Positions 35,577-46,860 of a stretch of 64,000 bases of DNA are shown in pieces. Each line of letters opens with the position of its first letter. The stretch's first letter is position 1. The stretch is from Vesta saturnalis (Eukaryota; Arthropoda; Insecta; Coleoptera; Lampyridae): contig JARFJB010000537.1 of the NCBI GenBank assembly GCA_036346205.1, positions 53,501-117,500 on the forward strand. Reading direction: 5' to 3'. The notes below the pieces were generated by a model that was not told where the DNA came from, searched no databases, and saw only the letters and a program-made list of their open reading frames with translations. A program made the translations under genes and the position numbers.

Positions 35577-35750
35577 CATCAATTTGGCAAACTAATATAT
35601 TATTTTACGATGATTGGATAGGAATTATTTATTATGTATACGGGTGTTACATTACAAAGAAGTACGTTTTGTCAATATTTTGATGTCATATGTTTTTCGG
35701 TTTTAACCATCGTAATCAGCTCAAAATAATACATTAATTTGCCAATTGGA
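35577..35750. mobile_element. MITE-like repeat of about 170 bp
   Basis: The left end CAATTTGGCAAACTAATATA and the downstream ATTATTTTACGATGATTGG mirror the right end, which reads CCATCGTAATCAGCTCAAAA and ATTAATTTGCCAATTGG. Inverted ends are about 38-43 bp with several mismatches. There is no coding capacity and no target duplication was confirmed. Confidence 0.5.
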
Positions 35751-36142
35751 CCGACCTCGTATCTACATTAATAAATCTGCATGCATATGTGCGACAGGAG
35801 ATCGTGACGTAGAGAAAACCTGCTAAACATCAAAACATTGGTACATTAACACACAGCAACAATATTTGGAGTGTTATCATGGGTGCAATTAGTATACAAA
35901 AATAAACTTCTGAGAGTTTTTGTCAATCGTTTCTCATGTAGGGTTTTAAAGTTTACACTGAATACATAGAATAAGTGTATATGAGGCTGTGTTACTAAAT
36001 GTTTTTTTCTGCCACGTCAGCGTACATCACACCCGCAAAACGATTAATTATCGATATGTGATTTATCGAAATTTGTAGCAGTTCACATTAGCTTCTCAAG
36101 GTGTACGTAATTAAAAATTACACAGGGTTGCAAAGTTAGCTA

Positions 36143-36328
36143 GTGGGAATTAAGGAGAAGATGTTACAGAAGGACAAGGATGCGCTTTTTAATGATGGAT
36201 TTTGTTGTCGTAAAACGCGCATCAATGTTGATAATAGTGTTTCGTGGAAGTGTCTGGAAACTACGTGTCATGGACTTTTAAGAATATTAATTACAAGAAC
36301 TCAAATCTTATTCTTTGGCGCGGGTTAA
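36143..36328 (+). pseudogene. Possible FLYWCH-type zinc finger fragment
   Basis: A 61-codon frame contains DALFNDGFCCRKTRIN, then SVSWKCLETTCHGLLRI. The spacing G-F-x-C/Y...W-x-C-x5-C-x-G-x-L resembles the FLYWCH zinc finger found in MULE-type transposon proteins and some host proteins. The downstream His residues of a full finger are not evident and no other domain is nearby. Low confidence. Confidence 0.3.
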
Positions 36329-36922
36329 ATCATACGCCGGTGGCGCACAACCTGGGGCACGATCGCTGGGCCCATAAAGAGATAAAGAAATCTGACAAAT
36401 TGTTATAATAAATGAAAATTTAATTAATTACCAGTTGGAGCGGGTTAAACCAACAAAAGTAATATCCAAGGGTATTGCGCCCGTTGCAGTGCGTAGGTTT
36501 GTTTTCACACGTTAATTGAAATTTTGTGTATTTTAAAACTACATATTATTAAATTTATCCCATAAACTTTAAATATTTTAATTAAAGTAGCTATTCTAAG
36601 CAGGTTAGTGTTTTATTTGAAGTAAACCGATTACGCAAGTAACAAAAATGATGAGTCAACCTCCTGGAAAAACTTCCATCTCTTCACGTCACACGATAAT
36701 CTATACATATAATTGGAACAAAAGCGCGTTTCTAATTTTTCAGTCATTGCGGACAAAAGAAAATATCTGATCACCTCTCAACCGCACCTCAATCGCCGCA
36801 AAAAAAAAAAATTGAAGTATGGACATTTTAATCTTATATACGTACGTTACATTTAAATCAAATAGCTTTTATTGTTTGTTTTACCCATTTAAAACTAACC
36901 ACAACCTTGCGGCAATAACCGT

Positions 36923-37215
36923 ATAACCGAGCTAGTGGTGTTGCGGTAACACGATCTGCTTAGCATACGAGAGGTAATGGGTTCGATGTGCGGCTATTTA
37001 GGCGAATGCTGGGGTAGAGCTCCCCCCTCAGAACCCTAACTCCGTTCCTTCCGATCCTACCATGGTCGCACCTATTCTTAACCCCACCATGCATAAATAC
37101 TTAATACATATATGTTGGGAATCCATGATTGTAGCTGAAGGAGCTTAGAAAGTTCAAGCAGCCCGCCTCCTGGAGAGGGAATGCAAAACGTGACTCTTCC
37201 TTCTTTCCAGCAATA
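36923..37215 (+). mobile_element. tRNA-Ala-derived SINE, about 290 bp
   Basis: The head ACCGAGCTAGTGGTGTTGCGG (A-box region), CTGCTTAGCATACGAGAGG and GGGTTCGATG (B-box region) matches the sequence at 30063. A body of about 220 nt follows, including a C-rich part (TAGAGCTCCCCCCTCAG) and TCCTTCCGATCCTACC. It ends near GAATGCAAAACGTGACTCTTCC. The tRNA-like head shared with a second locus makes this a dispersed SINE rather than a tRNA gene. Confidence 0.6.
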
Positions 37216-38356
37216 GCTTTTACATATTTATTGTGAATTTAGCAATAACTTCCCAGCAAAGCATACTTAGCCTTTAGTATTAAGACATTTTACTACTTAC
37301 AAATCTATAAATATGTATCCTTTTTCATTGCTTTTATTTAACCTTTACTTCATGTAGAATAGACGAAGAAAAAAACCGTAATTATATCGACGGCTAAACT
37401 CCCCAAACTAAGCATCCTTGTCACCCCGTTTATACACAGCATACGAGAACAATTGGAAAGTCTATCATTTATTCTATATGCCCTTTTTACTGCTTCTGAT
37501 TACTCTTTATTTCGTGTAGAATAGACGAAAAAAGCATCTTGATCTATGTCGACGTCTACACACCCTAAACTAAACATCTTATCGCCCGTATTTATACACA
37601 TGCATACGAGAAAGTTTAAAATTTCCTGTAGAATAAACGAAAAATATGTGCCCTGTCGTTATTGTACAATTGGTGTAAGTAATAAGATTTCTTGATATTA
37701 AGAGCTAAATGTGTTTTTCATGTTCATTGCAATCTAGAGATTTAGTTCTGAATCACGTAAGCCAAGTTTTTACTAAATTATATAAAAACCAAAACTAAAA
37801 CAGTTAAAATATGAAAACATTCACAGGTACTTCATGGTATACTTGAACATTTTTCGTATGAGTTATTTTGGGGTCGGGCTATTTTGTTTAAAGGTTATTT
37901 AGTTGGGGCTATTGTGTCGTAGCTCTTTTGACACCGGCTGTTTTGTCGGCGCACCAGTACGTCTGTATACTTACTCACTTAGCAACCAAATAATAAGTTT
38001 ATTTGTTGGAACTTCTTCTATTGAGCGCAAATTCGTTATCTTTTGAACTTGAATTACCTGTGACATTAATAGATTAAAGAAAATAGTGTGACAATTATCG
38101 ATTCAAATGGTTTCTGGGTATATTTTAAGTAAAAACAAAAAGTTATGTCAGCATAATATAAATATACCTTATTCCATCTTGTTGTGGATTAGCGCAGGCC
38201 ATGATATTTTTTTCTGTAGTGGTATTCCCATTTGTCAAAATGTCACGAAGTCAATTTGACACTGTCCTGTCAAAAGTAATCGTGCTGTGTTGCCTACTTA
38301 AGTAACGTATAGGATGATCAAGTCTCATATTGAATTAATAATCGTTTGTTGAGAAA
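37216..38356. other. Intergenic with a degenerate tandem duplication
   Basis: No gene recognised. It contains the duplication at 37345-37640 and, at about 37860-37960, repeats of GGCTATTTTGT/GGCTGTTTTGTCGG that resemble a decayed minisatellite. Confidence 0.4.
37345..37640 (+). repeat. Diverged tandem duplication, about 160-bp unit
   Basis: GTAGAATAGACGAAGAAAAA, then TCGACGGCTAAACTCCCCAA, TTTATACACAGCATACGAGA and a second GTAGAATAGACGAAAAAAGC, TCGACGTCTACACACCC, TTTATACACATGCATACGAG occur in the same order. A third partial start, GTAGAATAAACGAAAAA, follows at 37628. Confidence 0.65.
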
Positions 38357-39270
38357 ATGCCAAAGGTCATCGCAAAGAGTCGACATGTGGTAAACGTGGA
38401 ATATCTGAGTTTGGGATTTCATCTTTGGGAAAGATCTACAACGATTAATTAATTTAGCAATTTAATTCGAAAAATGAATATTTTACTTTGGACAAACTGT
38501 ATCATCACATTAAAACAGATATCGATTTTGATGGGCGTAGAACATTATTTAGAATTTTTAAATCACTGGGTTACAAACACAAACATGTCAATAGACAGAA
38601 AATTTTATGTGAAATGAAACACGCTGTTCAGAATTAAGTTTTTAAAAAAATTTCTGCAGTTGCAAAGTTTAAGCCAAAATGTCAGATTTGTGTATCTAGA
38701 CGAAACGTGGTTTTATCAAAATGGTTCTAATATCCATCATTGGATATACGATTCTAACATCAAAAGTAATCCATCCAAATTTAAAAATGAATGTAAAAGT
38801 ATACCGTTTTACTCGCGGGTTTAATTTAGGGTTTTTGGAAAACTACCACTATTTATTCGATTCGGGGAATGATGATTAGGGTTATTAGACTGTGAATGGG
38901 GGCCGGTTTCAGAATTGGGTGATTAAACATCTGATTCCTGCGCTGCCCAAACTACTCGGAACTGTGTGGTGGTTATAGATAACGCACCGTACATTCGGTG
39001 AAGTTAAGTAAGCCACCCTCATTTTCTAGTAAGAAAGATCAGTTGCAGGAATGATTGGTTACGTATGGGGTCGAAATTGAGGGTAAAATTACAAAAAAGC
39101 AACTGTGGAACAAAATTCGACCTTTTAGATCCAGAGGGAGAAAGTATGTTGTTGATATTTTGATTAAGCATGGGTAAGTTTTACGATTGCCTCCTTATCA
39201 CTGTCAATATAACCCTATTGAAATGGCATGGGGTTTTTGTAAAAATTATTACAATAAGCAAAAAAGCTGA
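38357..39270 (+). pseudogene. Tc1-related transposase with about 81-residue D-to-E spacing, broken
   Basis: Frames on the plus strand read DFDGRRTLFRIFKSLGYK, VNRQKILCEMKHAV, FVYLDETWFYQNGSNIHHW and VVVIDNAPY. After many stops come KLSKPPSFSSKKDQLQ, RKYVVDILIKHG and VLRLPPYHCQYNPIEMAW. The order matches the transposase at 32346-33605, so they share a superfamily. The first Asp (YLDETW) and second Asp (IDNAPY) are present, as is the final Glu (NPIEMAW). About 81 residues separate the last two if the sequence is read as one chain. I recall a described Tc1/mariner-related group with DD82E spacing, which this fits. More than ten stops and frameshifts make it inactive. Confidence 0.75.
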
Positions 39271-39375
39271 ATTTTTTCGCGAAAGTACTGTTCATTGAAC
39301 TAATTATAGCATATTCGTTCTTGTGCCTTCTTGCGTGTTTTACCAAAATCTAACCTAAAACTTAAAAACGTGTGA

Positions 39376-41405
39376 TGGCAGAAATATGGCCTCGACAATT
39401 CACAATTCAGTGGATGAGCCATATTTCCGACTTTGATGCAAATGCAATTATATTATTTTGAATTTTTGATTATTAATATGCCGAAAATGGGAAAGCATTG
39501 TAAGGGAATTCGGGCAAAATGGACAGAAAATATGTCGGAAGCACTAACTGTTTTGAGGAGGGGTAGAAGTCGACGAACATACGTTGAATAGAAATGCGGA
39601 ATTCCTACGACGGCCCTAAGGCATCATTTAAAAAGTGGCCGATGTGAAAGAAAATTGGGGAGAAACTATATTCTTTCCACAGAACAGGAAAAAGAGTTGG
39701 AAGTACGAATTGCAAGACTATCGCATATAGGTGTGCCATTAACTTCAAGGGCGATAAGAAGGAGTGTATCAGTATTGTGTTGATAACTAAGAGGTAAACT
39801 CAATTTATGAACTCAGCTCGCGCACAGAAACTGAATCCCGTTATTGTTCAGGATCATTTAAAAAAATTGAAAAATGTTCTTAGTGAACTTAACATTCGTA
39901 ATTCACCCCAATATATCTACAACATCGATGAAAAGGGCTGTAGGTTAACGCTGCATAATACCCAATCAGTACTACCTCCCGAAGGTGAACGCCGTATTCA
40001 TGTGATAGCAAATGAGCATGCTGAAAATGTAACTATCGTTACTTGTGTTAATGCACTTGGATAAGCAGTGTCTTTTGTGATCATTTTTAAAGATGCAAGA
40101 AAAAAAGAAACATACTCTGATAATCTTCCTCCTGGGTCTGTAGTTGAGATGGCTCCTAAAGACAGTATGACTAGTTGTTCATCAAATGGCTGAAACATTT
40201 TTCCAGATTCAAGCTTCATGGAAGGATACTTCTTATTATTGATGGTGCTGCCTGCCATCTTGATATTTCTATTATTTCTTACCATCAAACATCACACACG
40301 AGCTACAGCCCCTTGACAAGGCGGTTTTCAGGTCATTTGAGCATTACTGGGATATTGAATTAATGAGATACTGGGAAGAAAATCTAGATGCCTTAAGAAG
40401 GAGTGCTGCGGAATTGTTTTTAACAAAGTCTGGCAAAACTGTATGACCATATCTAATATTCAAAGTGGTTTTATATAGCGTTATTCCAGAAACAGCATTT
40501 GCACCATCTACTCTAACTTATAAAGAGCACCAAACAAAATCCTTGGAAAACTATGAATCAGAGGACGATTTTCCCTTGATTGAATTTATAAAAAGGATCA
40601 ACCCCAGCCTAACATTCAAAACAATGAGGGACCTGTTTGATCAACACGGATTGATAAAGTCAAGCCTCCTAATAAGCTAAGATGTGCAGAAGTGAATGTG
40701 TCTAACACGAAAATCAAGAAAGAAACAACAATTAACATACTGAACATAACTGTTGTAAACCGGCTAACTCAGAAAAATCTACTGAGTTAAATTTAGACGT
40801 TACTGATCAGGACAAGAAAGGTATAACCTGCAGTTCGACTGCAAAGAAAACTGGGTCACCTTTAAAAACTCCTTTTTCGTCGTGTCTAAAGACTCCAGAT
40901 CTTTCAGTAACAAAACAAATAACTCCTAGAAGAAAGGGATAAATTATAAAGCTCAATTATTGAGGAAAGGTATCTTCTCACCTGTATGATCTTCACGTAA
41001 TGTGTCATCTGAGTTCTTCGAAAAGGCCGGTAAGAAATCTAACGAAAGCTGGTTATGTTCGGTGTTTAACGAAGACACAACAACTGATATGCGACGTTGC
41101 TCAGCTTGTGATAATTGTGTTCACGAAATGTGTGTTGGATTGACAGTTGATGATATCGAAGAGTTCGCGTGTCCTGATTGTATGACATAAAACTGAAACT
41201 ATTCTATGGGCCATATTTCTGTTTATCATATAAAGTGTGGGCCATATTTCAGTAATTTGCGGAAGTATGGTCCAGTTTTCATGTTTTCATATTTTGTTTT
41301 TGATTTTAGAGTTAAAATTTTTGTTTCCAATTAAAATGTAAGAAAATGTGTCTTAGTAGTTTTATGAGCGTATAACTTGAAAGTGGGCCATATTTGCCAA
41401 CTGTA
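39376..41405. repeat. GGCCATATTT repeats flanking the pogo-like gene
   Basis: On the 5' side there are GAAATATGGCC (39380-39390) and GAGCCATATTTCC (39417). On the 3' side there are GGGCCATATTTCTG (41208), GGGCCATATTTCAG (41252) and GGGCCATATTTGCC (41385). The first is inverted relative to the others. Clustering at both edges of the transposase suggests terminal or subterminal repeats of the element and possible transposase-binding sites. Exact ends were not fixed. Confidence 0.55.
39478..41190 (+). pseudogene. Pogo-like (DDE_1) transposase with C-terminal PHD-like finger, broken
   Basis: The start MPKMGKHCKGIRAKW leads into a Psq-type helix-turn-helix (CGIPTTALRHHLKSGR) and LSTEQEKELEVRIARLSHIG. 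A deletion follows, then YNIDEKGCRLTLHN, ERRIHVIANEHAENVTIV, MFIKWLKHFSRF, ILLIIDGAACHLDI and, across frameshifts, LPSNITHELQPLDKAVFRS. These are the catalytic blocks of pogo-type transposases. The tail has VIPETAFAPSTLTY. Near the end (41002-41190) is ESWLCSVFNEDTTTDMRRC, then ACDNCVHEMCVGLTVDD and CPDC, a Cys/His pattern typical of the PHD-like fingers that some insect pogo-like proteins carry. Multiple stops and frameshifts disable it. Confidence 0.85.
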
Positions 41406-43496
41406 CCTCATTTGGTTTTCGTCGGGCTTTGTCCGTGGATACGAAAGCAGCAATCTGGTGGTCAATTCTGTTTAGATACGGCTGAAACGGATACAATTCT
41501 GGTTATTTACTTTAATGTGTACGTAACTGCCAAGAAAAGAAGGAAATTGTGCTCTGGATTTCCTGCATATTTCTCTCCTGTTTGTTATTTTGGAAGAGTA
41601 AAAAACGGAAAAGGAATTATTAGTTTTTACGTAGATTTGGTTAACAACACATCTCATTGTTTTAGATAAGACACGATGTTGTCATATATGACCAGTGTAA
41701 AGAATGTATTTATTTCCATTTTATGTAGGTAATAGACGTTCAAGGTTTGAAGACTAAAATTTACTTTTTTTAAGTAGGTCACTGGAGATTCAACCATATT
41801 CGTGCAAACAAGTCTAAATAGCGTGAAAAATTATGTTGCAACGCTGGATTAGTTTCACTTTAAAAATATAACCTACAATTTTCAAAAGTCAAGCTAGGGC
41901 AGAAACTGTATGTTCTTTTAACAGTGCTACCACACTTTCCCTAGATTACCACGATCTGCTCTAACGCAAAAAAAGATGGAATATACTATAATTACTACCT
42001 ATATGATTTCGCGATAAACCATAAAATAAGTTTTTGCTAAAGTGCAAGATATAAACGCTCCTATGAATTACCTACCATAAATGCTTAATGTAATCGAACA
42101 TTGAGGACTATTCCGAATTTTTTTAATCTTAATTTGTACGTGTACCTGCCTTATTTAGTAAGTAATAAATTATATATGGTGTTTTTGATGTAATGTGTAC
42201 AATACAAGATGTTGTGTGTTAGTAGTCTACATCTTTCTTTTGCGATTGTTGTCATTACTAGACCAATCAGTTTTCTGAATTAAGCCAACATTTACGAATT
42301 GTTTTTTATTATTATCATTTTCAAACACACAGGGGTTAAAGCTAGAAATATAATCAATGACATATAAATTAAAGTTTAAAAAAGAATAGTAATTAACTCT
42401 GCATTTAAGAATATTGTCGGTAGGTAACATTGTTTAGTTTTGCATACTTTTTGGATTATGACAAACATATTTACGTTTTAAAATATAATTTGACAGTCTA
42501 TTATTGTATTTTGTATGAAAGCCAAATTTCTAACGTTAACATAAACTTATGAGTTATTTATATCAGACAGGAAAAATAAATAATTAATTTTTATAAAATA
42601 CATACCTCATCATCGTATTTATTATCAGGTGCAATAATAGCCATCAACTATAAATACGTGTAGGTATATGTGAATTACCTACTTTTCATCATCCATTACT
42701 ACATTAATCTATATAAATGTGTTTCCTGTTGACAACTATTCAGAATGATGTACGTAAGGAAATTATTGAACACATCTAGGTCAGGTGGTGTCCCTTATTT
42801 TTACTAAGGTTTCGCCTTTGAATGCTAAGAATTTTTTATAATGAACCACTTGGCTTATAGCCAAGTAGGTCAATCAAATAATATAATCTTATAACTAAAA
42901 GAATTAGTTTATTTCTGCGCAGGGTTTTTATTTGAAGGATTGTTTTCTCATATAAAAAATATTTGCATGAACTAAAGCTAATGCTTTATGTGAGACTTTA
43001 ATTAATGGTTTTAGATAGTGCTGGATGATTTGGCAATTAGACAAACATTATGTATTAAAATTATACCATTTTGCCCTGCAATATTCTTGAAATATTTTGC
43101 CAAAATACCTTGGATAAATTAATTATGTTAATTAGGCAAATAGTTGAAGTTCATGATGTATCTTAAACGTGAATGATATAATTCTCATTATTAATATTTT
43201 TTATCAACGTTTTTCGTTAAATATGAAATACAGAACTAAAGTATAATATTTAAACATTTAATAAAGATACTGAGGTCTATCTGTCTACTACTATGAATAA
43301 CTCTTTCTAAACTGTAAGTGCTTTGAAGAATTTCAACCACAATCCGAATTGATATTATATGCACGTAGACTACTGGTAATGTTTCTGAGATCAAGAGTAA
43401 ATGTAGTAGAGTTTTTACGAAGACCATGAAATATTTGCGATTGATCTGACCATGCATACAGTTAGCTAGGTTTAACTGTCATCTTCGTAAAAGTTG
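41406..43496. other. Intergenic, nothing recognised
   Basis: About 2.1 kb of AT-rich sequence. Frames of 60-90 codons at 41394-41669 and elsewhere show no domain. No repeat of note. Confidence 0.45.
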
Positions 43497-43954
43497 ACGG
43501 TTCAAAACAGTGAGGATGGGGAGAGTGGACACTCAATGTTAAATTTGGTAGGCTTAATAGCGCCCTCGTACAACTTGGGAGAAAGTATTTTCTTCACACG
43601 CGCGAAATTCAATTTAAAATTTTTTTATTTTGAAATTTTATTTATTCAAATCATTTACATTTATTCAAAATTATAATTTGTATGTGTGAAACACATCACA
43701 TATTTAACAAACAATTACTAAAATGTTATTTTTTGTATGTAAAAGTGCAAATTCCCATTTTTTTTCTGTACTCTCAAATTAACCTTTTCCAAAAATATCA
43801 AATAAACTCCAGGATACAACTTTACTAAGCCTAATCAACTTAATGAATGTAATTATTTTTTGACAGCACATTTTAAGATTTTTAAATCACATTGTAGGCA
43901 AACGTACGTTATTCAAATAAAATACTTATCTTTTTTGGGTTTTTTAATGGTATA

Positions 43955-44026
43955 TTTTAAATTATAGAATCTAAACGTTTCGATAACACTTACAGTTAAC
44001 TTCGTCAGTAGTAATATCTATTAAAA
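43955..44026 (-). ncRNA. Hammerhead-ribozyme-like motif, left Penelope terminus
   Basis: On the minus strand: CTGACGA at 44008-44002, a stem II candidate (GTTAAC/GTTATC, one mismatch) around TGTAAGT, then GAAA at 43981-43978 followed by CGTTTAG. The outer strands TTTTAATAGATATTACTA and TTTAGATTCTATAATTTAAAA can form a partly paired stem I. The cleavage-site position would be GTT. It is a diverged inverted copy of the motif at 46789-46860. Confidence 0.45.
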
Positions 44027-44059
44027 TTGTCAAAGTTGAAAAGTTTAAATCTTCATATT

Positions 44060-46235
44060 TCAGTCCTTTATGGGGAGAAAACTTATCGTTCTATCAGACA
44101 ATTTGAAACATTAAGGGAACGTAAAGCACAATTATTATCATCAGTCACGAGACCAAACAATTATCCCAAAGTTTATCTATATTAAAAGAAGTTTTAACAA
44201 CAAGCAAGCTAATAATATTTACAGAACTGAAAATGCTCTTCTGCGTAATCAAATACATATTACTAGGAAGTTATTGGATAACACCGATAGAAATTTAGAA
44301 ATTTCATCTATATTGAATAGAGAAGATTGGGATAAAATTGATTCTATAACGTTTAAATGTATGGAAATAAATTTTGACATCTCATGTCAACGACAAAAAG
44401 AACAATTTCATAAATTATACAAACAAAATAATAGACCATCTATTGATTATAAAAAAAAACAGTTATAAATCTTTCTGATAATGTTTCAGATTACGCTATT
44501 GAAGCGCTTTCTAAAGGAGGAAATTTTGCGATAACACCTTTTGAAGATATAATTTCCAATATCGAAAACTCTATTAAATCATTACCATTTGATGCTGTTA
44601 ATGAAGTTAGATATAACACCGTTAACATATTACGTAAAACAAAACCTCCAAAGAGCAACTTATCCTTTCGTCAAAGACGTGCTTTACTTGATCTTAAACG
44701 CAATGAAAGTATAATATTAAAATCAGATAAAGGTAATGCAACTGTTATATTAAATATGAACGATTATAACGTTAAAATAGAACAATTGTTGGAACCAGAG
44801 ACTTATCGTGAAATACCAAAAGATCCAACAAAAAAGCTTCTTTTAAAAACTAAAGAACTGATTCAATTATTATCTATTCCTGAAGGAATAAAAAAGAAAC
44901 CAACAAACTTTGAAGCTATTTCACCAAAACTATATGGTTTACCAAAAAACCTAATATTCCTTTAAGGTCAATTGTTAGTGCAATTGGTTGTTCTAAAATA
45001 TAGTCTTGCAAAACATTTTACATTTTTATTACAACCTCATATAGGAAAAACGCCCCCTTACATTAAAAATTCTGCTGACTGTTCATAAAAAATGCATAGT
45101 TTTAAAATTGAAGAGGGTGATATAATGGTCAGTTTCGATGTTGTTTCACATTTTACAAAAGTGCCTCTAATGGAAACTATTGAATACATTGATCATCTTT
45201 TTCCCATTCTTTTTCAGCACTGTTTTACTACAACTTATTTTCAGTGCAATAGTAAATTTTATGAACTAGCTAATTTTTACATGCAAACATTTGAAACATT
45301 AGCGTTACAAAATACACCTAAAAAACCTTGAGTTTGGTATAGATATGTAGATGACACACTTGTTATTTGGAGACATGGAGAAGAGGCACTGTATGAGTTT
45401 TTGGTTTTTATAATTGGTATACATGCTAGAATTCAGTTTACCATGGAAAAATAAATTAATGGAAGTTTACCATTTCTTGACATATTAATATCTAAAAATA
45501 ATAATTCACCATCTTTTAAGGTTTACAGAAAGCCGACACACACTGATAAATACCTTCATAAATTATCCAACCACCATCCACGTCAAAAAATTGGTGTAAT
45601 TCAATCTCTACTACATCGAGCAAAACGAATTTGTGACCCTGAATTCTTGAAGGATGAATATAAATATTTAACAAAATCCTTACAAGATAATGGATATTCA
45701 CTTACAGACATTAATAATGCTATTACACTTCTAGACATAACCATAAAGAAAAACCAGTTCTTAATGTTGGTACTGATTTTCTTCTTTCTATAGCTAATGT
45801 TACAGATGAAATTGAAAAAAATCCTGATTAAATATGGCATTGGTAGTATTTTTAAACTTACAAGGAAAATTAAAGAACATTTAAGATCACCTAAAGATGT
45901 TTCAAACCCATTATCATCTTCCGGAGTGTATAAGTTATCTTGTTCATTTGGAAAAGTAGGTATACATTGGAACCACAAAACGTAGTTTTGATGCAAGACG
46001 TAAAGAACATATGAGATTTTGTAGATTAGGTCAACCAGAGAAGTCTGCCGAGGTTGACCATGCCTTGAATAATCTAATTCATGACATTCAAATATTGTCA
46101 AGACAAACTCATTATTATATTCGTTTACAAAGTGAAGCTATTGAGATATATAAACACCCTAATAATTTCAATAGACAAGAAGAAAATCTTCGTTTAAATA
46201 GGTTTCGGCATCTTATAATTAAAAAAAAGGCTTGA
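44060..46235 (+). pseudogene. Penelope-like reverse transcriptase with GIY-YIG endonuclease, broken
   Basis: The N-terminal part includes IRQFETLRERKAQLL and LEISSILNREDWDKIDSI. RT blocks follow: SFRQRRALLDLKRNESI, ILKSDKGNATVILN, PKLYGLPK, MVSFDVVSHFTKVPL (motif A), NFYMQTFETLALQN and WYRYVDDTLVIWRHG (motif C, catalytic YVDD near 45340-45360). SLPFLDILISKNNN and YRKPTHTDKYLH complete the RT core. The end reads SSGVYKLSCSFGKV and, after a frameshift, RFCRLGQPEKSAEVDHAL, a GIY-YIG endonuclease of the kind fused to Penelope-type RTs. Stops (for example before VWYRYVDD) and at least six frame changes mean no intact polyprotein. Confidence 0.88.
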
Positions 46236-46788
46236 TTTTGATTTTAATTTTGACTTTTGGTATGTCTAGGTTTTTTGCTGTATTTTTCCTAGACCTTGAA
46301 GCAAATGCTTTACTAATTATAAGTTAAATTACAATAGCACTATAATTTAACATAAGTAGTAGAAATTAAGATTAAACGTTCTGCATTATACTTTTCATTG
46401 TTAACAACACTTGCAATTATTGACAAAGCTATCTCTTTGTTAGATTTAACTGGATTATTTTATTTGATGTCATGTTTATATTTGTGAATGCTTCTATCAT
46501 TTTCCAATTGAAGTTTTTCACAACTTTACACTTACATCATAACTTGATTAAAATGTGTTTTTTGGCTGACATTTTTCATTGTTAGTCTTCGCCGTTAGAA
46601 GGTGTTCTGATTAGTCATCTTTAAGAAAGTTTAACAATATTTTAATTTTTAATGACCTAGTTATTCTTTACTAAAATTTAATTCCATAGTTGGCTTTATA
46701 CGTTTCTCAAATTGCAATATTAATAGCAGGCTGATGTTTATTTTTTAATTTTTCAACTTTGTCAAAATTGTTTTCAACATCTTTAGAA

Positions 46789-46860
46789 TTTTAATAGATA
46801 TTACTACTGACGAAGATAACTGTAAGTGTTATCGAAACGTCTAGATTGTGTAATTTAAAA
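46789..46860 (+). ncRNA. Hammerhead-ribozyme-like motif, right Penelope terminus
   Basis: CTGACGA (46807-46813) and GAAA (46834-46837) enclose a perfect 6-bp stem II, GATAAC/GTTATC, with a TGTAAGT loop. GAAACGTC then gives a minimal palindromic stem III (ACGT) and a GTC cleavage site after 46841. Stem I pairs CTA with TAG, ATTA with TAAT and TTTTAA with TTAAAA, with internal bulges. Hammerhead motifs with very short stem III are known from terminal repeats of Penelope-like elements, so the context supports the call. One extra A between CTGACGA and stem II departs from the consensus. Confidence 0.55.

Noticed and set aside
36923..36995. A functional tRNA-Ala gene
   Set aside because: The 3' acceptor strand does not pair with the 5' end and the same head occurs at 30063 with a different continuation, so it is a SINE head.
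45601..46101. 166-codon minus-strand frame
   Set aside because: It is the antisense shadow of the Penelope-like RT/GIY-YIG coding region on the plus strand.
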